A stretch of DNA of 56,027 bases from assembly GCF_000272475.1 (NCBI RefSeq), contig NZ_AKFJ01000123.1, positions 1 to 56,027 of the forward strand. Reading direction: 5' to 3'. This DNA comes from Novosphingobium sp. Rr 2-17 (GTDB lineage Bacteria; Pseudomonadota; Alphaproteobacteria; Sphingomonadales; Sphingomonadaceae). This document shows, piece after piece, positions 30,665-39,893 of the stretch. Under the pieces are notes generated by a model. That model worked only from the letters and a program-made list of their open reading frames with translations. It was not told the DNA's origin and ran no database searches. Position numbers and translations under genes: made by a program. Every line of letters starts with the position of its first letter. Position 1 is the first letter of the stretch.

Positions 30665-32011
30665 TTAGAAGGCTGGTGCGATTTGGGCGGTTGGCAGTTG
30701 CGCGCCCAGGATGCGCGCGATCGAGGGCGCGATTGCGCGCATGTCGATCACGCCGAGATCGCCTTGGCGTTTTAGCGCCGGCCCAGCGACGATCAACGTC
30801 GAGCGCATGGCTGGCTCGTCCGGCAGGTAGCCGTGCATGCCCTTGTACGTCGCAGGCGTGGCGACCGGCGCGGCGGGATCGTGCCCGACCTCGAAGCCCC
30901 GCTGCATCGCTATCGTGAAAGCCGCTTCACTGGGGCCGCCACGGCGCAGCGTCTCGGCACGGTCGAAGATCTTTGCGATGTGATAGGCCGGATCATTGGC
31001 AAGCCGCGTAACCAATGCCCTCACCCGCGCTTGGACGGCAGCGTCGTCCGGGTTGGCGAGCACTACCGTCGCCGTGCCGCCCGCGATCCAGGGTTCGGCC
31101 AGCCACGAGGCTACCTTGCCGTCCTTGCCCACGGTGATGAGGCCCGCTTCGATGAACGGGGCGATGATATTGATGTCGGTCGATACCGGCAGGAAGCCGT
31201 GATCGGACACCACCACGATCGTCACGTCGGGCATCGCCTGGCGCGCCGAGGCTACGAGTTCGCCGACCAGCGCGTCGGTCTTTTCGATGGTGGCGATCGC
31301 AGCGGGGGTGCCAGGGCCGCTGTGATGCTCTTCGTGGTCGATACCGGCGAGGTAGACAGTGGTGAAGGCCGGGCGATCGGCAAGGATCGCCTGCGCGAAC
31401 TTCACCCGCACCGCGTCGCCTTCGACGGTTTCGGTGATACCTTGTTCGTAGGCGCCCAGCTTGGCTTCGAGCCGGGGAAGCAGACCGGGCGTGGCGAGCG
31501 CGGCTAGCATCTTGGCGTCGTCAGCCATGCCGGTGCGCCAGATCTGCGGCAGGTTCTCGTCGATCCCCGGCGCACCCACGGTGACCGGCCAGTGAACGTT
31601 GGCGGTCTTGAGGCCGGCGGCATGGGCCGCCTGCCACAAGGTCGGGACCTTCACATCGCTGGCGTACCAGTACCAGCCCTGCTGGTTCTTCGCTTCGGGG
31701 TCGAAAGTCAGGTTGTTCGAGATGCCGTGCTGCCCCGGGGAAACGCCGGTGACCAGTGTGGTGTGGCTGGGGTAGGTCAGGGTCGGCAGGACGCCGATGA
31801 CGCCTTGCGCATATGCGCCTTGCTTCATCAGCGCCTGCAATTGCGGCACCTTGATCCCGCGTGCTTGCGCTTCAATCACGTCGGCAGGCCGCAGCCCGTC
31901 GAGCGAGATCATCAACACAGGCGAGGCTTGCGCCGCACCTGCCACGCCCACCGCATACGTGAGCGAGGCAAGGGCAATACAAGCGGCGCGGAACCAGGGT
32001 GCCGGCTTCAT
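30665..32011 (-). CDS. Exported type I phosphodiesterase/nucleotide pyrophosphatase
   Basis: This 448-residue NPP-family enzyme of the alkaline phosphatase superfamily cleaves phosphodiester or pyrophosphate bonds of nucleotides and related compounds. A signal peptide (MKPAPWFRAACIALASLTYA to AAQAS) sends it to the periplasm or outside. The two-metal site is complete: Asp38 (MISLDG), nucleophile Thr79 (PTLTYPSH), Asp225 and His229 (GIDHEEHHSGP), Asp270-His271 (VVSDHGF) and a late His in GMHGY. It starts 2 bp after a TBDT, so the two form an operon. I infer release of phosphate or nucleosides for import. Phosphonate or lipid head-group substrates are alternatives. Confidence 0.93.
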   Translation of the reverse strand: MKPAPWFRAACIALASLTYAVGVAGAAQASPVLMISLDGLRPADVIEAQARGIKVPQLQALMKQGAYAQGVIGVLPTLTYPSHTTLVTGVSPGQHGISNNLTFDPEAKNQQGWYWYASDVKVPTLWQAAHAAGLKTANVHWPVTVGAPGIDENLPQIWRTGMADDAKMLAALATPGLLPRLEAKLGAYEQGITETVEGDAVRVKFAQAILADRPAFTTVYLAGIDHEEHHSGPGTPAAIATIEKTDALVGELVASARQAMPDVTIVVVSDHGFLPVSTDINIIAPFIEAGLITVGKDGKVASWLAEPWIAGGTATVVLANPDDAAVQARVRALVTRLANDPAYHIAKIFDRAETLRRGGPSEAAFTIAMQRGFEVGHDPAAPVATPATYKGMHGYLPDEPAMRSTLIVAGPALKRQGDLGVIDMRAIAPSIARILGAQLPTAQIAPAF

Positions 32012-32013
32012 GC

Positions 32014-34383
32014 TCAGAAGCCCTTCTTCAGCGAGATGAAGAACTGGCGCGGGGCGCCGGCCAGCAGGGTCTGATTGTCGCCGCTGGCGGTATAGCCGTT
32101 GGAGCCGATGGTGGAGATGTACTTCTTGTCGGTCAGGTTGGTGACGTTGCCTTCGATCGACACGCCATGAAGCGCGCCGTCGGTGTCGAAGCGGTAGCCG
32201 ATGCTGGCATCGACCAGCACGCGCGAAGGCACCGACTCGTCGTTGAGGTAGGTGAAGTAGCGCTTGCTCATATAGTCCGCGCCGACGCGGGCCGTGACGC
32301 CGTTCTGCTCGAACACGATCTCGCCCTTGAGCATGTGCTTGGGGCTGTCCACCACGGTCTTGCCGTCGGTTGCGACCAATACCGTACCTTGCGCGTTCAC
32401 CACGTCGTCAGCGTATTTAGAATTGTTGTACGAATAGCTGGCGAACAGCGAGAGCGACGGAATGATGCGATAGGTGGCAGAGAATTCCCCGCCGTACGTA
32501 TGCACAGAGCCAACGTTGTTCAGCGTCGAGGGGTTGCCCTGAATGCCCGAGCCGTTGGCAAAGGCGAGCAGGCGGTTCGAGAAATCGACGTAGTAGCCGA
32601 CCGCCGAGGCCTGGAACCGCCCGCTACGGAAGCGCACGCCGCCTTCGATCGTCTTTGATTGCTCAGGCTTGAGATTGTTCTTGATCGCATCGAAACCGGC
32701 CTGTGTGGTCGAGAACGGACCCGTGGTCGCCGATGAGGTGTAGGCCCGCATGTTTTCGGCATAGTCGGCGAACAATTCGACGCCGGGCGTCACTTTATAC
32801 AAGATGCCGACCTGCGGCTGGAACAAGTCGCGGGCGGAAATCCGGCCGCTGGCAAGCGGCGAGGAACTGTCCGCCAGCATGGTGGCGCGGTTCACCACGT
32901 AGGCGCCCTTCCATCCGGCATTCAGCACCAGCTTCTCATCCATCAGGCGAAGCGTGTCCGCGACATGGTATTGCAGCGTGTCCGTGCCGTACTTGCCGTC
33001 CCACTGGGTGTAGTAGGGGTTCTTCTGATATTCGAGCGTATCGCGGCTGGCTGTCGTCGAGTTCTCCAGGCCATAGAGGCGACGTGCCTGATAGAAAGTG
33101 TTGTCTTCGTACCATCCGCCCAGTTCGATCCGGTTGATGCCGGAATCATACGCAAGGGTGCTGAGCATCCCTACGCGTTCCATCTGGTATTCGGTGGTGC
33201 GGAAGCTCAGTGAGCTTCCCGAGGTAATGACCGAACCGTCCTGGTTCAGCGCGCCCGAGGGCGTCGCTGCATAAGGCGTGATCCACGATCCCTGGCCCTT
33301 GTTGTTGTGGTAGTAGCTGGTCGTCGTCAGCGTCAGGCCAGGTGCCAGGTGGGCATCGAACGTCACCCCGCCCAGATAGTCGCGGCGCAGACCGCCGGCA
33401 TCGTAATAGGCATCATCCGCTGTGCCGAAGCCAGACGGGTAAGTCGTGCCGGCGCCTGGCCATGGCTGCGTCGTACCGGACGCTGCGGCAACCTGGTTCT
33501 GGTAGACTTCGCCGATCTGCTGCGCGAGCGCAAAGTCGTTCGAAATGTTATCGTTGTTCAGGCCGCGGCGCGCGATGATGTCCTTGCTCAGATCCTGATA
33601 GTCCTGCTCCTTGCGATCGGAGAAGTTCAGGAACGCCGAGATGCTGCCGAGTTCGCCCAGATCCTTGACGACTTTGGCATTGGCCTGGTGTTGGCGCTGA
33701 ACGCCATCGCCCTTCCACTTGTCGGTGGTGAGATACCCGTAGCTGAGATAACCCTTCAAGCCGCCGCCCAGGTCGCCGCTGTCGAGCCGGGCATAAGCGC
33801 GATAAGTGCTGTCCGATCCGTAGGTGGCGCCGCCGGTGACCGCAGTGGTGTCATGCGGCGCGTCGCTGTAGAATTCGATCGTACCGCCCAGATTGCTGGT
33901 TGACGCAGTGCCCAGGGCGCCAGCGCCTTGGGCTACTTCGGTGCGCGCGACGTTTTCCGAAATGATCGCGCGGCTGATGTGCAGGCCGTTGACATTGCCA
34001 TAGCTCATATCGCCCAGCGGCACGCCATCCAGCGTGAAACCAAGCTGGTTCTGGTTGAACCCGCGCAGCGAGATACGCACTGCCCATTCGTAGGCGCCGA
34101 ACGGATCGGCGGCCTGGAAGTTCACGCCCGGCAGCTTCTCAATCGCCTTCAGCGGGCTCGATCCCGGGGCTAGCCGCGCGATGTCGATCGCGGTGACGCT
34201 TTGCACCTGGCGGCTCTGCCCGAAGCCCAGGACGACGATTTCTCGCGCGGTTTCGGCATCGGTCTTAGCCGTGTCGGCCGTGGGGGCGGCAGCGTCTGCA
34301 GGCGTGGTTTCAGCCTGCGCAGCAAAGGGAACAGCGAACATAGTGACGGCAGCGCCTGCCAGGAGGCGATGGGCAATTCTCAT
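32014..34383 (-). CDS. TonB-dependent receptor paired with nucleotide pyrophosphatase
   Basis: This is a 789-residue outer membrane receptor with a signal peptide (MRIAHRLLAGAAVTMFAVPFAAQA). The TonB-box region includes REIVVLGFGQSRQ. The plug carries LKAIEKLPGVNFQAADPFGAYEW, SLRGFNQNQLGFTLDGVPLG and VEVAQGAGALGTASTSNLGG-like sequence. The barrel ends FFISLKKGF. It heads a two-gene operon with the exported pyrophosphatase (2-bp gap). The region upstream has Pho-box-like half-sites, and the PPK2/ZntB/PiT genes lie next door. This favours a phosphorylated ligand such as a nucleotide, as inference only. Confidence 0.92.
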   Translation of the reverse strand: MRIAHRLLAGAAVTMFAVPFAAQAETTPADAAAPTADTAKTDAETAREIVVLGFGQSRQVQSVTAIDIARLAPGSSPLKAIEKLPGVNFQAADPFGAYEWAVRISLRGFNQNQLGFTLDGVPLGDMSYGNVNGLHISRAIISENVARTEVAQGAGALGTASTSNLGGTIEFYSDAPHDTTAVTGGATYGSDSTYRAYARLDSGDLGGGLKGYLSYGYLTTDKWKGDGVQRQHQANAKVVKDLGELGSISAFLNFSDRKEQDYQDLSKDIIARRGLNNDNISNDFALAQQIGEVYQNQVAAASGTTQPWPGAGTTYPSGFGTADDAYYDAGGLRRDYLGGVTFDAHLAPGLTLTTTSYYHNNKGQGSWITPYAATPSGALNQDGSVITSGSSLSFRTTEYQMERVGMLSTLAYDSGINRIELGGWYEDNTFYQARRLYGLENSTTASRDTLEYQKNPYYTQWDGKYGTDTLQYHVADTLRLMDEKLVLNAGWKGAYVVNRATMLADSSSPLASGRISARDLFQPQVGILYKVTPGVELFADYAENMRAYTSSATTGPFSTTQAGFDAIKNNLKPEQSKTIEGGVRFRSGRFQASAVGYYVDFSNRLLAFANGSGIQGNPSTLNNVGSVHTYGGEFSATYRIIPSLSLFASYSYNNSKYADDVVNAQGTVLVATDGKTVVDSPKHMLKGEIVFEQNGVTARVGADYMSKRYFTYLNDESVPSRVLVDASIGYRFDTDGALHGVSIEGNVTNLTDKKYISTIGSNGYTASGDNQTLLAGAPRQFFISLKKGF

Positions 34384-34628
34384 AGGTAACTCCCTGCGGT
34401 GATCGAGCTGATTAGCTTCGGGAGCAGTCCATGGGCGCGGTTCGTTACAGTCACGCGGCGGTTAGATGACGATTTCAAGAAGTTGCTGGCATGTAACAGA
34501 TTTGTTCGAAGCGCTGGCCGCGCGTGTCAGCCATGTATGGGCACCCGCGCGCTTGTCACGATCGCCGTAACGCCGTTGTCATGGATCTGGGGCAGCGTGT
34601 GCCGGGTCGCATAAAAGGAGTTTACGCC
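34384..34628. promoter_or_regulatory. Divergent promoter region of TBDT/NPP operon and ppk2, Pho-box-like repeats
   Basis: Toward ppk2, TTGTCAC (34553-34559) and TTGTCAT (34576-34582) lie 23 bp apart, the nearer one 46 bp before the ATG. On the other strand, TCGTCAT and CTGTAAC (about 34452-34480) lie 22 bp apart upstream of the receptor. PhoB binds CTGTCAT-like repeats with 11-bp periodicity, so the spacing is suggestive. The matches are imperfect. Confidence 0.35.
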
Positions 34629-35543
34629 ATGACGCCGTCCGATCGCTTTGGAATGGACCGCATCAAGGAGGAAATTGCCGACAGTTTCGACGAGGAGTTG
34701 GAGATGGAGATCGACGAAAGTCGGCTCGAAAACCTCCTCGACGACATGGCCGGAAATCCCGATCGGGTGCAGTTGGATCGGCGTATCTATTTCCGCGAAT
34801 TGTTCCGCCTGCAGCATGAACTCGTTCGCCTGCAGGAATGGGTTCAGCACAAGGGCCTCAAGGTCGTCGTGTTGTTCGAAGGGCGGGATTCCGCCGGAAA
34901 AGGCGGCGCAATCAAGCGGATAACTCAGCGCCTCAACCCGCGCGTCTGCCGCGTCGCGGCGCTGCCAGCGCCCAGCGAACGCGAGCGGACGCAGTGGTAC
35001 TTCCAGCGCTACGTGGCGCATTTGCCGGCGGCGGGAGAGATCGTCTTGTTCGACCGTAGCTGGTACAACCGCGCGGGAGTGGAGCGGGTCATGGGCTTTT
35101 GCGACGAGGACGACGTCGAGGAGTTCTTCCGCTCCGTGCCGGAGTTCGAGCGGATGCTGGTGCGCTCGGGCATCATCCTGTTGAAATACTGGTTTTCGAT
35201 TACCGACGAGGAGCAGCAGTTTCGCTTTGCCATGCGCATCCACGATCCGCTCAAGCAGTGGAAACTATCGCCGATGGACGTGGAATCCCGCCGTTTGTGG
35301 GAGGATTACACCCGCGCCAAGGAAGCCATGTTGGAGCGTACGCATATCGCCGAGGCGCCGTGGTGGGTGGTCGAGGCGGTGGACAAAAAGCGGGCTCGGC
35401 TGAACTGTATTTCGCATTTGCTGGCGCAGATTCCCTACCAGGACGTGCCGCGTGCCGAGGTGATCCTGCCCGATCGGGTGCGCCATGCCGACTACATCCG
35501 GCAGCCCGTGCCGGACGAGCTTTACGTTCCCGAAGCATTTTAA
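34629..35543 (+). CDS. ppk2: Polyphosphate kinase 2
   Basis: PPK2 moves phosphate between inorganic polyphosphate and nucleoside diphosphates, mainly making GTP or ATP from polyphosphate. The start at 34629 follows AAGGAG with good spacing and gives 304 residues. The Walker A-like loop is EGRDSAGKGG (84-93) and the Walker B/lid motif is FDRSWYNRAGVE (141-152). The length is that of a single-domain class I enzyme. It is flanked by a divergent TBDT/NPP operon and a convergent ZntB/PiT operon, giving a local phosphorus theme. A palindromic repeat 57 bp after its stop probably ends transcription from both sides. Confidence 0.95.
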   Translation: MTPSDRFGMDRIKEEIADSFDEELEMEIDESRLENLLDDMAGNPDRVQLDRRIYFRELFRLQHELVRLQEWVQHKGLKVVVLFEGRDSAGKGGAIKRITQRLNPRVCRVAALPAPSERERTQWYFQRYVAHLPAAGEIVLFDRSWYNRAGVERVMGFCDEDDVEEFFRSVPEFERMLVRSGIILLKYWFSITDEEQQFRFAMRIHDPLKQWKLSPMDVESRRLWEDYTRAKEAMLERTHIAEAPWWVVEAVDKKRARLNCISHLLAQIPYQDVPRAEVILPDRVRHADYIRQPVPDELYVPEAF

Positions 35544-35599
35544 GATGTCGATAAAGTGTCGATAAGGTGCGCTTAAGGCGACGGCGAAACAAGAGTCTT

Positions 35600-35637
35600 G
35601 AGCAACCGAGCCGATGCAATCGGATCGGAACTTGCTC
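35600..35637. repeat. Palindromic repeat, copy A (possible bidirectional terminator)
   Basis: Nested inverted repeats form one long imperfect hairpin: GAGCAA pairs with TTGCTC, and CCGAT-GCA-ATCGG forms the tip. The same sequence occurs at 44628-44665. It sits between convergent ppk2 and zntB, and its right edge reaches the zntB stop codon. Confidence 0.85.
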
Positions 35638-36644
35638 TAGCGGAAAAAGCCCTTGCTCCGCAGGAACAAGTACGTCGCCAAAGCGGTCCCCGCTGCCAGC
35701 AGGGTGGCGGCGATCGTGCCGTGGCCGCCGGTGAAAGGCAGGCCGCCGGTGTTCATGCCGAACAGCCCCGTCACCAGCGTCGCGGGCAGCATCAACGCCG
35801 TCATCACCGAGAGCAAATAGAGGTTCTGGTTGGTGCGCTGATCCGATTGCATGTCCAACTCGTCCCGCAACAGGCGTAGCTGGCTTTGCACGGCCAGCGC
35901 ATCGGCATCCAGGCCTTGGAGCCGTTGTGACAGCTTTTCGACCGTGGGCTGCAATGCCTCGGGCAAGTCCTCGTCCTGTTCCAGCCGCCGGAACACTCGC
36001 TGAGCGCCATCGAGCATGCGATGGATCTGGGCAAGGCGGCGGCGGATGCCGAGCAGTTCCCGGCTGGTGGGCGGATGATGGCCTTCGAGGAAGGCGTCTT
36101 CGGCGCCCTGCATTTCGACTGACAGCTTGCGGATCACGGTGTCGATGTTCTGCGCCAGTGCGCCGATCAGCGCGTCCAGTGCAGTGGCGGGACCGTTCAC
36201 CCGCGCGCCTCCGGCGATGCGGTGGCGCACGATGTCAGCCGAGCCGATCGGATGACGCCGCGCCGTGACGATCAGATCGGGCGTGATCGCCACATGCAGC
36301 GCGCCGACGCGAGCGGTGTCGCGGACGTCGAAATCCCGCTCGAAGTCGTGCAGGATGCAGCACACCGCGCCGTCATCGACCAGAGTGCGTTGGTGGGTAT
36401 CGGATGAGAGCAACAATTCGCGCGCGGCGAGCGGCAGAAACCAGGCTTGCTCTACCCAGGCGCGGGTACCGTGGGCGGCCAGGTTGAGGTGCAGCCAGCG
36501 GAACCGGCCTTCCGGCGCAGGGCCGCACGGGGCGGCGTGGTGCGTGCCATCGGCTGCAAAATCCAGTCCCCAAACGAGGCCCGGCCCCGCACCGAAGGCA
36601 GGGCCGAGTTCGTCAGGCGTATTCAGAGGGCGCGGCTCTGTCAG
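35637..36644 (-). CDS. zntB: ZntB/CorA-type metal channel, probable CTG start
   Basis: This cytoplasmic-membrane CorA-family protein transports Mg2+ or Zn2+. Its long cytoplasmic domain precedes two C-terminal membrane helices (LYLLSVMTALMLPATLVTGLF; IAATLLAAGTALATYLF), with the pore motif GMNTGG between them. The first standard start is a TTG at 36416, which would remove the conserved N-terminus. The frame is open and family-like up to 36644 (RFRWLHLNLAAHGTRAWVEQAW). It contains no ATG, GTG or TTG there, but has a CTG overlapping the upstream PiT stop (CTGA). From that CTG the protein has 335 residues, the normal length. It is translationally coupled to the phosphate transporter. Confidence 0.85.
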   Translation of the reverse strand: MTEPRPLNTPDELGPAFGAGPGLVWGLDFAADGTHHAAPCGPAPEGRFRWLHLNLAAHGTRAWVEQAWFLPLAARELLLSSDTHQRTLVDDGAVCCILHDFERDFDVRDTARVGALHVAITPDLIVTARRHPIGSADIVRHRIAGGARVNGPATALDALIGALAQNIDTVIRKLSVEMQGAEDAFLEGHHPPTSRELLGIRRRLAQIHRMLDGAQRVFRRLEQDEDLPEALQPTVEKLSQRLQGLDADALAVQSQLRLLRDELDMQSDQRTNQNLYLLSVMTALMLPATLVTGLFGMNTGGLPFTGGHGTIAATLLAAGTALATYLFLRSKGFFR

Positions 36645-38242
36645 AAAACCAGCGAGAACAGCGCGTAGAGGCCACCTGCCAGCAGGATCGAAACCGGCAG
36701 CGTCAGCACCCAGGCCATCAGCAGGTTGCGCATCGTGCTCATCTGCAGGCCGGACTTGTTGGCCGCCATCGTCCCTGCCACGCCGGACGACAGGATGTGG
36801 GTGGTTGAAACCGGCAAACCGATGCTATCGGCCCCGAAAATCGTCGCCATCGCCACCAGTTCGGCGGACGCGCCTTGCGCGTAAGTCAGGTGCGACTTGC
36901 CGATCTTTTCACCCACGGTCACCACGATCCGCTTCCAGCCGACCATGGTGCCAAGCCCCAGTGCAAAAGCGACAGCGATCTTGACCCAGAGCGGGATGAA
37001 GCGGGTGCCGGCATCCAGCGACTTCTTGTACGTATCGAGCGCCTTTTTCTGGTTTTCGCTGAGCGCCGCGGCTTTGTCTTTCGACAGATGCTTGATGGCT
37101 TCGGCGGCAAGGTACATGCTGTTGCGCACGTTTTCGGTGGCCGCCGCCGGAACCTTGGCGAGCGAGCCGTATTCACCCACTTGGCGATCGATGTCGAGGA
37201 TCAGCACTGACAGCGCCGGCAGGGTGGCCGGCTGGTATTTCTTGTCGGCGATATACGTCGTTACCGCCGTGCGTGCTTGGGCAGGACGCAGCGAGGGGGG
37301 AGGAGAAGCGTCCAGCGCCGTGTAGGCCGCAGTGGCGCTGAGATGGAAATCGTGGGTGTAGCTTTCGGGAACCGCGCGGTTGAGCGCATACGCGGTTGGC
37401 ACCGTGCCGATCAGGATCAGCATGATCAGGCCCATGCCCTTCTGCCCGTCGTTCGAACCGTGGGCAAAGCTGACGCCGGTGCAGGTGAAAATCAGCAGCG
37501 CCCGAATCCACAGCGGCGGCGGCACGCCGTCCTTGGGTTCCTGATACAGCGCCTTGTTGCGGATCAGCAATTTCATGGCGAGGAACAGCAGCCCTGCCAT
37601 GCCAAAGCCGATCAGCGGAGAGAACAGCAGTGCCTGGCCGATTTCGGTAGCCTTGCTCCAATCGACGCCTGCGGTGCCGCTTTTGCCGTGCATCATCGCG
37701 TTGGCAACGCCCACGCCGATGATCGAGCCAATCAGGGTGTGCGAGCTGGAGGAGGGAATGCCGAGCCACCAGGTAGCCAGGTTCCACAGGATTGCGGCGA
37801 TCAGCAGCGCGAAGACCATCGCGAAGCCAGCGCTCGATCCCACTTGCAGGATCAGTTCCACCGGCAGCAGCGAAACGATCCCGAACGCCACCGCGCCCGT
37901 GGACAGCAACACGCCCAGGAAGTTGAAGAACCCGGACCACACCACCGCGACATTGGCCGGCATGGCATTGGTGTAGATCACCGTGGCGACCGCGTTGGCG
38001 GTGTCGTGGAAGCCGTTGACGAATTCGAACCCCAGCGCGGTCAGCAGGGCGATAAACAGCAACAGGAACGGAAGGAAGGCCAGCACCGAAACGCCTGCGG
38101 CAGTCGCATCGGTATAGACGCTGAAGCCGACGTAGCCGATCGCGGCAAGAATCGCGGCCCCAAATCCGAGCTGGCCGGCAAGGCCAAGCCCTTGATCCAT
38201 GTTGGGCCGTCCGGAATGACCGGCGGCGATGCTAGCGCTCAT
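36641..38242 (-). CDS. pit: PiT-family inorganic phosphate transporter
   Basis: This low-affinity phosphate importer of about 533 residues moves neutral metal-phosphate with protons. Two inverted family signatures are present: GFHDTANAVATVIYT in the N-terminal half and FAHGSNDGQKGMG in the middle. A long hydrophilic loop separates the two repeats. Many hydrophobic helices are visible. I prefer the ATG at 38242, since GAGGA lies 9 bp upstream; the ATG at 38251 is too close to it. It forms an operon with zntB. The upstream region has a CTGTCAC half-site, seen as GTGACAG at 38291-38297. Confidence 0.94.
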   Translation of the reverse strand: MSASIAAGHSGRPNMDQGLGLAGQLGFGAAILAAIGYVGFSVYTDATAAGVSVLAFLPFLLLFIALLTALGFEFVNGFHDTANAVATVIYTNAMPANVAVVWSGFFNFLGVLLSTGAVAFGIVSLLPVELILQVGSSAGFAMVFALLIAAILWNLATWWLGIPSSSSHTLIGSIIGVGVANAMMHGKSGTAGVDWSKATEIGQALLFSPLIGFGMAGLLFLAMKLLIRNKALYQEPKDGVPPPLWIRALLIFTCTGVSFAHGSNDGQKGMGLIMLILIGTVPTAYALNRAVPESYTHDFHLSATAAYTALDASPPPSLRPAQARTAVTTYIADKKYQPATLPALSVLILDIDRQVGEYGSLAKVPAAATENVRNSMYLAAEAIKHLSKDKAAALSENQKKALDTYKKSLDAGTRFIPLWVKIAVAFALGLGTMVGWKRIVVTVGEKIGKSHLTYAQGASAELVAMATIFGADSIGLPVSTTHILSSGVAGTMAANKSGLQMSTMRNLLMAWVLTLPVSILLAGGLYALFSLVF

Positions 38243-38520
38243 AAGACCCATTCCTCACGTTTGGTTTGAGGACGTCATTAAGTGGAGCGCGTGACAGTCT
38301 TGTTGCAGCAGCAATCGTCCGGAAATCTGCAAAAGGCGCAAAACCACAGGTTGTGTATAGGGGGCGGTCAGGTGCGTGTGATGCGCCTTTTCCCACGGCT
38401 CGTTGATCCAAACGCATACGTTCAGCGTTCGTCATCAACTCGGACGTCACCGGCGCAGCGCCGGATTGTAAGGCGATCGACTACGTGAGATAATCTGCTG
38501 CCCGGTTGGAGGATATTGTC

Positions 38521-39126
38521 TTGCTGCTTCGTTGGATCAGTCGGGGCGCCCCGCGCTTTGCTGTTTGCCTCGCTATCCTCTCTGGGGCCCAAGCGCTCCC
38601 TGCTGCGGATTTCGCGAAATCGCCGGATCACAGACACGTCGCCAAAATCGTCGAGATCGGGGCTGGTGACGAGAACGGCAGCGGCTCGCAAGCCCTTGTC
38701 CTGTCGGATCGCAAAAGCGGACGGGAGCGGCAGTTGTTCGTGTCCAAGTGGAGCGATGACCCCCACCGGAACCTGACAAATCTGTCCAATCCTGTGTTCT
38801 CGCTGAACGGAGACTCCCTCTATTTTTCATCCTCGGACGCAGCCCCCACTTCGGGGGCGGTCCATCGCTATGATTTGAAGAACAATTCGGTCCGGTTCGT
38901 CCACAACGGGGTGGCGCTTCGGGTGATGCGAACCGGGCCGTATCGCGGTGATCTACTGGTGCAGGTTCACCGTTATTACGATCGTCCGACCGGGGGATCG
39001 TACAACCCCGTCCTCCTGGTCAAACCGAATGGTCACGACGCATTGATCGTTCCGGGCAGCGAGAAAGACGATGGGGAAATGGCGATCGACCCATGGCTCG
39101 CCCAAAAGGGCTGGCGCGCCTGGTGA
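38521..39126 (+). CDS. Small exported beta-propeller-like protein (hypothetical)
   Basis: This is about 201 residues from a TTG at 38521, which has GGAGG eight bases upstream. The hydrophobic start (RFAVCLAILSGAQALPAADF) looks like a signal peptide. One repeat resembles TolB/WD40-like propeller blades (NPVFSLNGDSLYFSSSDAA, then HRYDLKNNSVRFV). The rest is not recognised. It is too short for a whole propeller, so it may be a small relative or a truncated one. No operon partner is apparent. Confidence 0.6.
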   Translation: MLLRWISRGAPRFAVCLAILSGAQALPAADFAKSPDHRHVAKIVEIGAGDENGSGSQALVLSDRKSGRERQLFVSKWSDDPHRNLTNLSNPVFSLNGDSLYFSSSDAAPTSGAVHRYDLKNNSVRFVHNGVALRVMRTGPYRGDLLVQVHRYYDRPTGGSYNPVLLVKPNGHDALIVPGSEKDDGEMAIDPWLAQKGWRAW

Positions 39127-39893
39127 TGCGTAACGAAGCCCTGGCATGACCGGCACTTTACCGACACCTAGAATTTCAAGTTTATCGGGTGGGGCGGCAG
39201 CTTCTGAAATGCAGCGTTAATGTGTCGCCGAGCATACGGACTGGGTGTGGAATGGAGAGGCTCGTGGAAACACGATTTTTCGCGTCTAAAGTCGGCATCA
39301 TAGTTACAGCGACCGCAGCGCTATGGGTTGTCGTTGTAGGAAGCCTGTTAGCTCTTCACGGACCTTTCAACCCTCACCTCGGCATCCAGCGTAAGTTGGC
39401 CGCAGGCTTCGAGGCGATTGAACACCGGGGTCCACACGGCTCGTCCGATCAGCGAACATCCCATCAGAGCAGCGCGCTATTGAAGGCATGATCGCCCGCC
39501 TGGAACTCGGCCTCATGGGAGACGTGAAGTCCGTGGGCGATGGAGTTTCCGAGGTGCGTATCGACTTCGGCATGTGATACCGCCTCAACTTAACTCGCCG
39601 GGACGAACGCCTGATTATCCTGCTTGTGGGCGGCGACAAGTCGAGCCAGCAACGGGACATCACGAAGGCAAAAGAAATGACGGCTCAGATACCCTGAGCC
39701 GTGCCCGTCGGCAGAACATTGGCACAAATCGGAGCGCAGATTAGCGGAGTGCGGGCCTCGTCTGATGGTTGGTTTTAGGCGGCGAGCTTGCGGTGTTGCC
39801 AGCAGGCACCGCGCACGTGGCTGATGACTGCTATGGGGCGCTAACATCAGACAGAGTATCAGTGAAATAAATCTGCTGAATATAGCGCTACCT
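39127..39893. other. Intergenic stretch with toxin remnant and one doubtful small frame
   Basis: Besides the toxin remnant described separately, a short frame at 39252-39491 encodes one membrane helix (VGIIVTATAALWVVVVGSLL), with GGAGAGG before an in-frame GTG at 39264. It runs into the toxin remnant, so it is probably also a fragment. Nothing supportable was found at 39700-39893. Confidence 0.4.
39431..39697 (+). pseudogene. HigB/RelE-type toxin, inactivated by an in-frame stop
   Basis: This frame reads EGMIARLELGLMGDVKSVGDG, SEVRIDFGM, stop, YRLNLTRRDERLIILLVGG, DKSSQQRDITKAKEM. That is the core of HigB/RelE-type toxins (RLELGxxGDVKxVGxGVSExRIxxGPGYR, then LLxGGDKSSQQRDIxxAK). The TGA at 39575-39577 falls exactly where the family has the glycine of GPGY. 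The N-terminal 20-25 residues are not recognisable. No antitoxin gene follows. It is an orphan decayed toxin. Confidence 0.8.
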
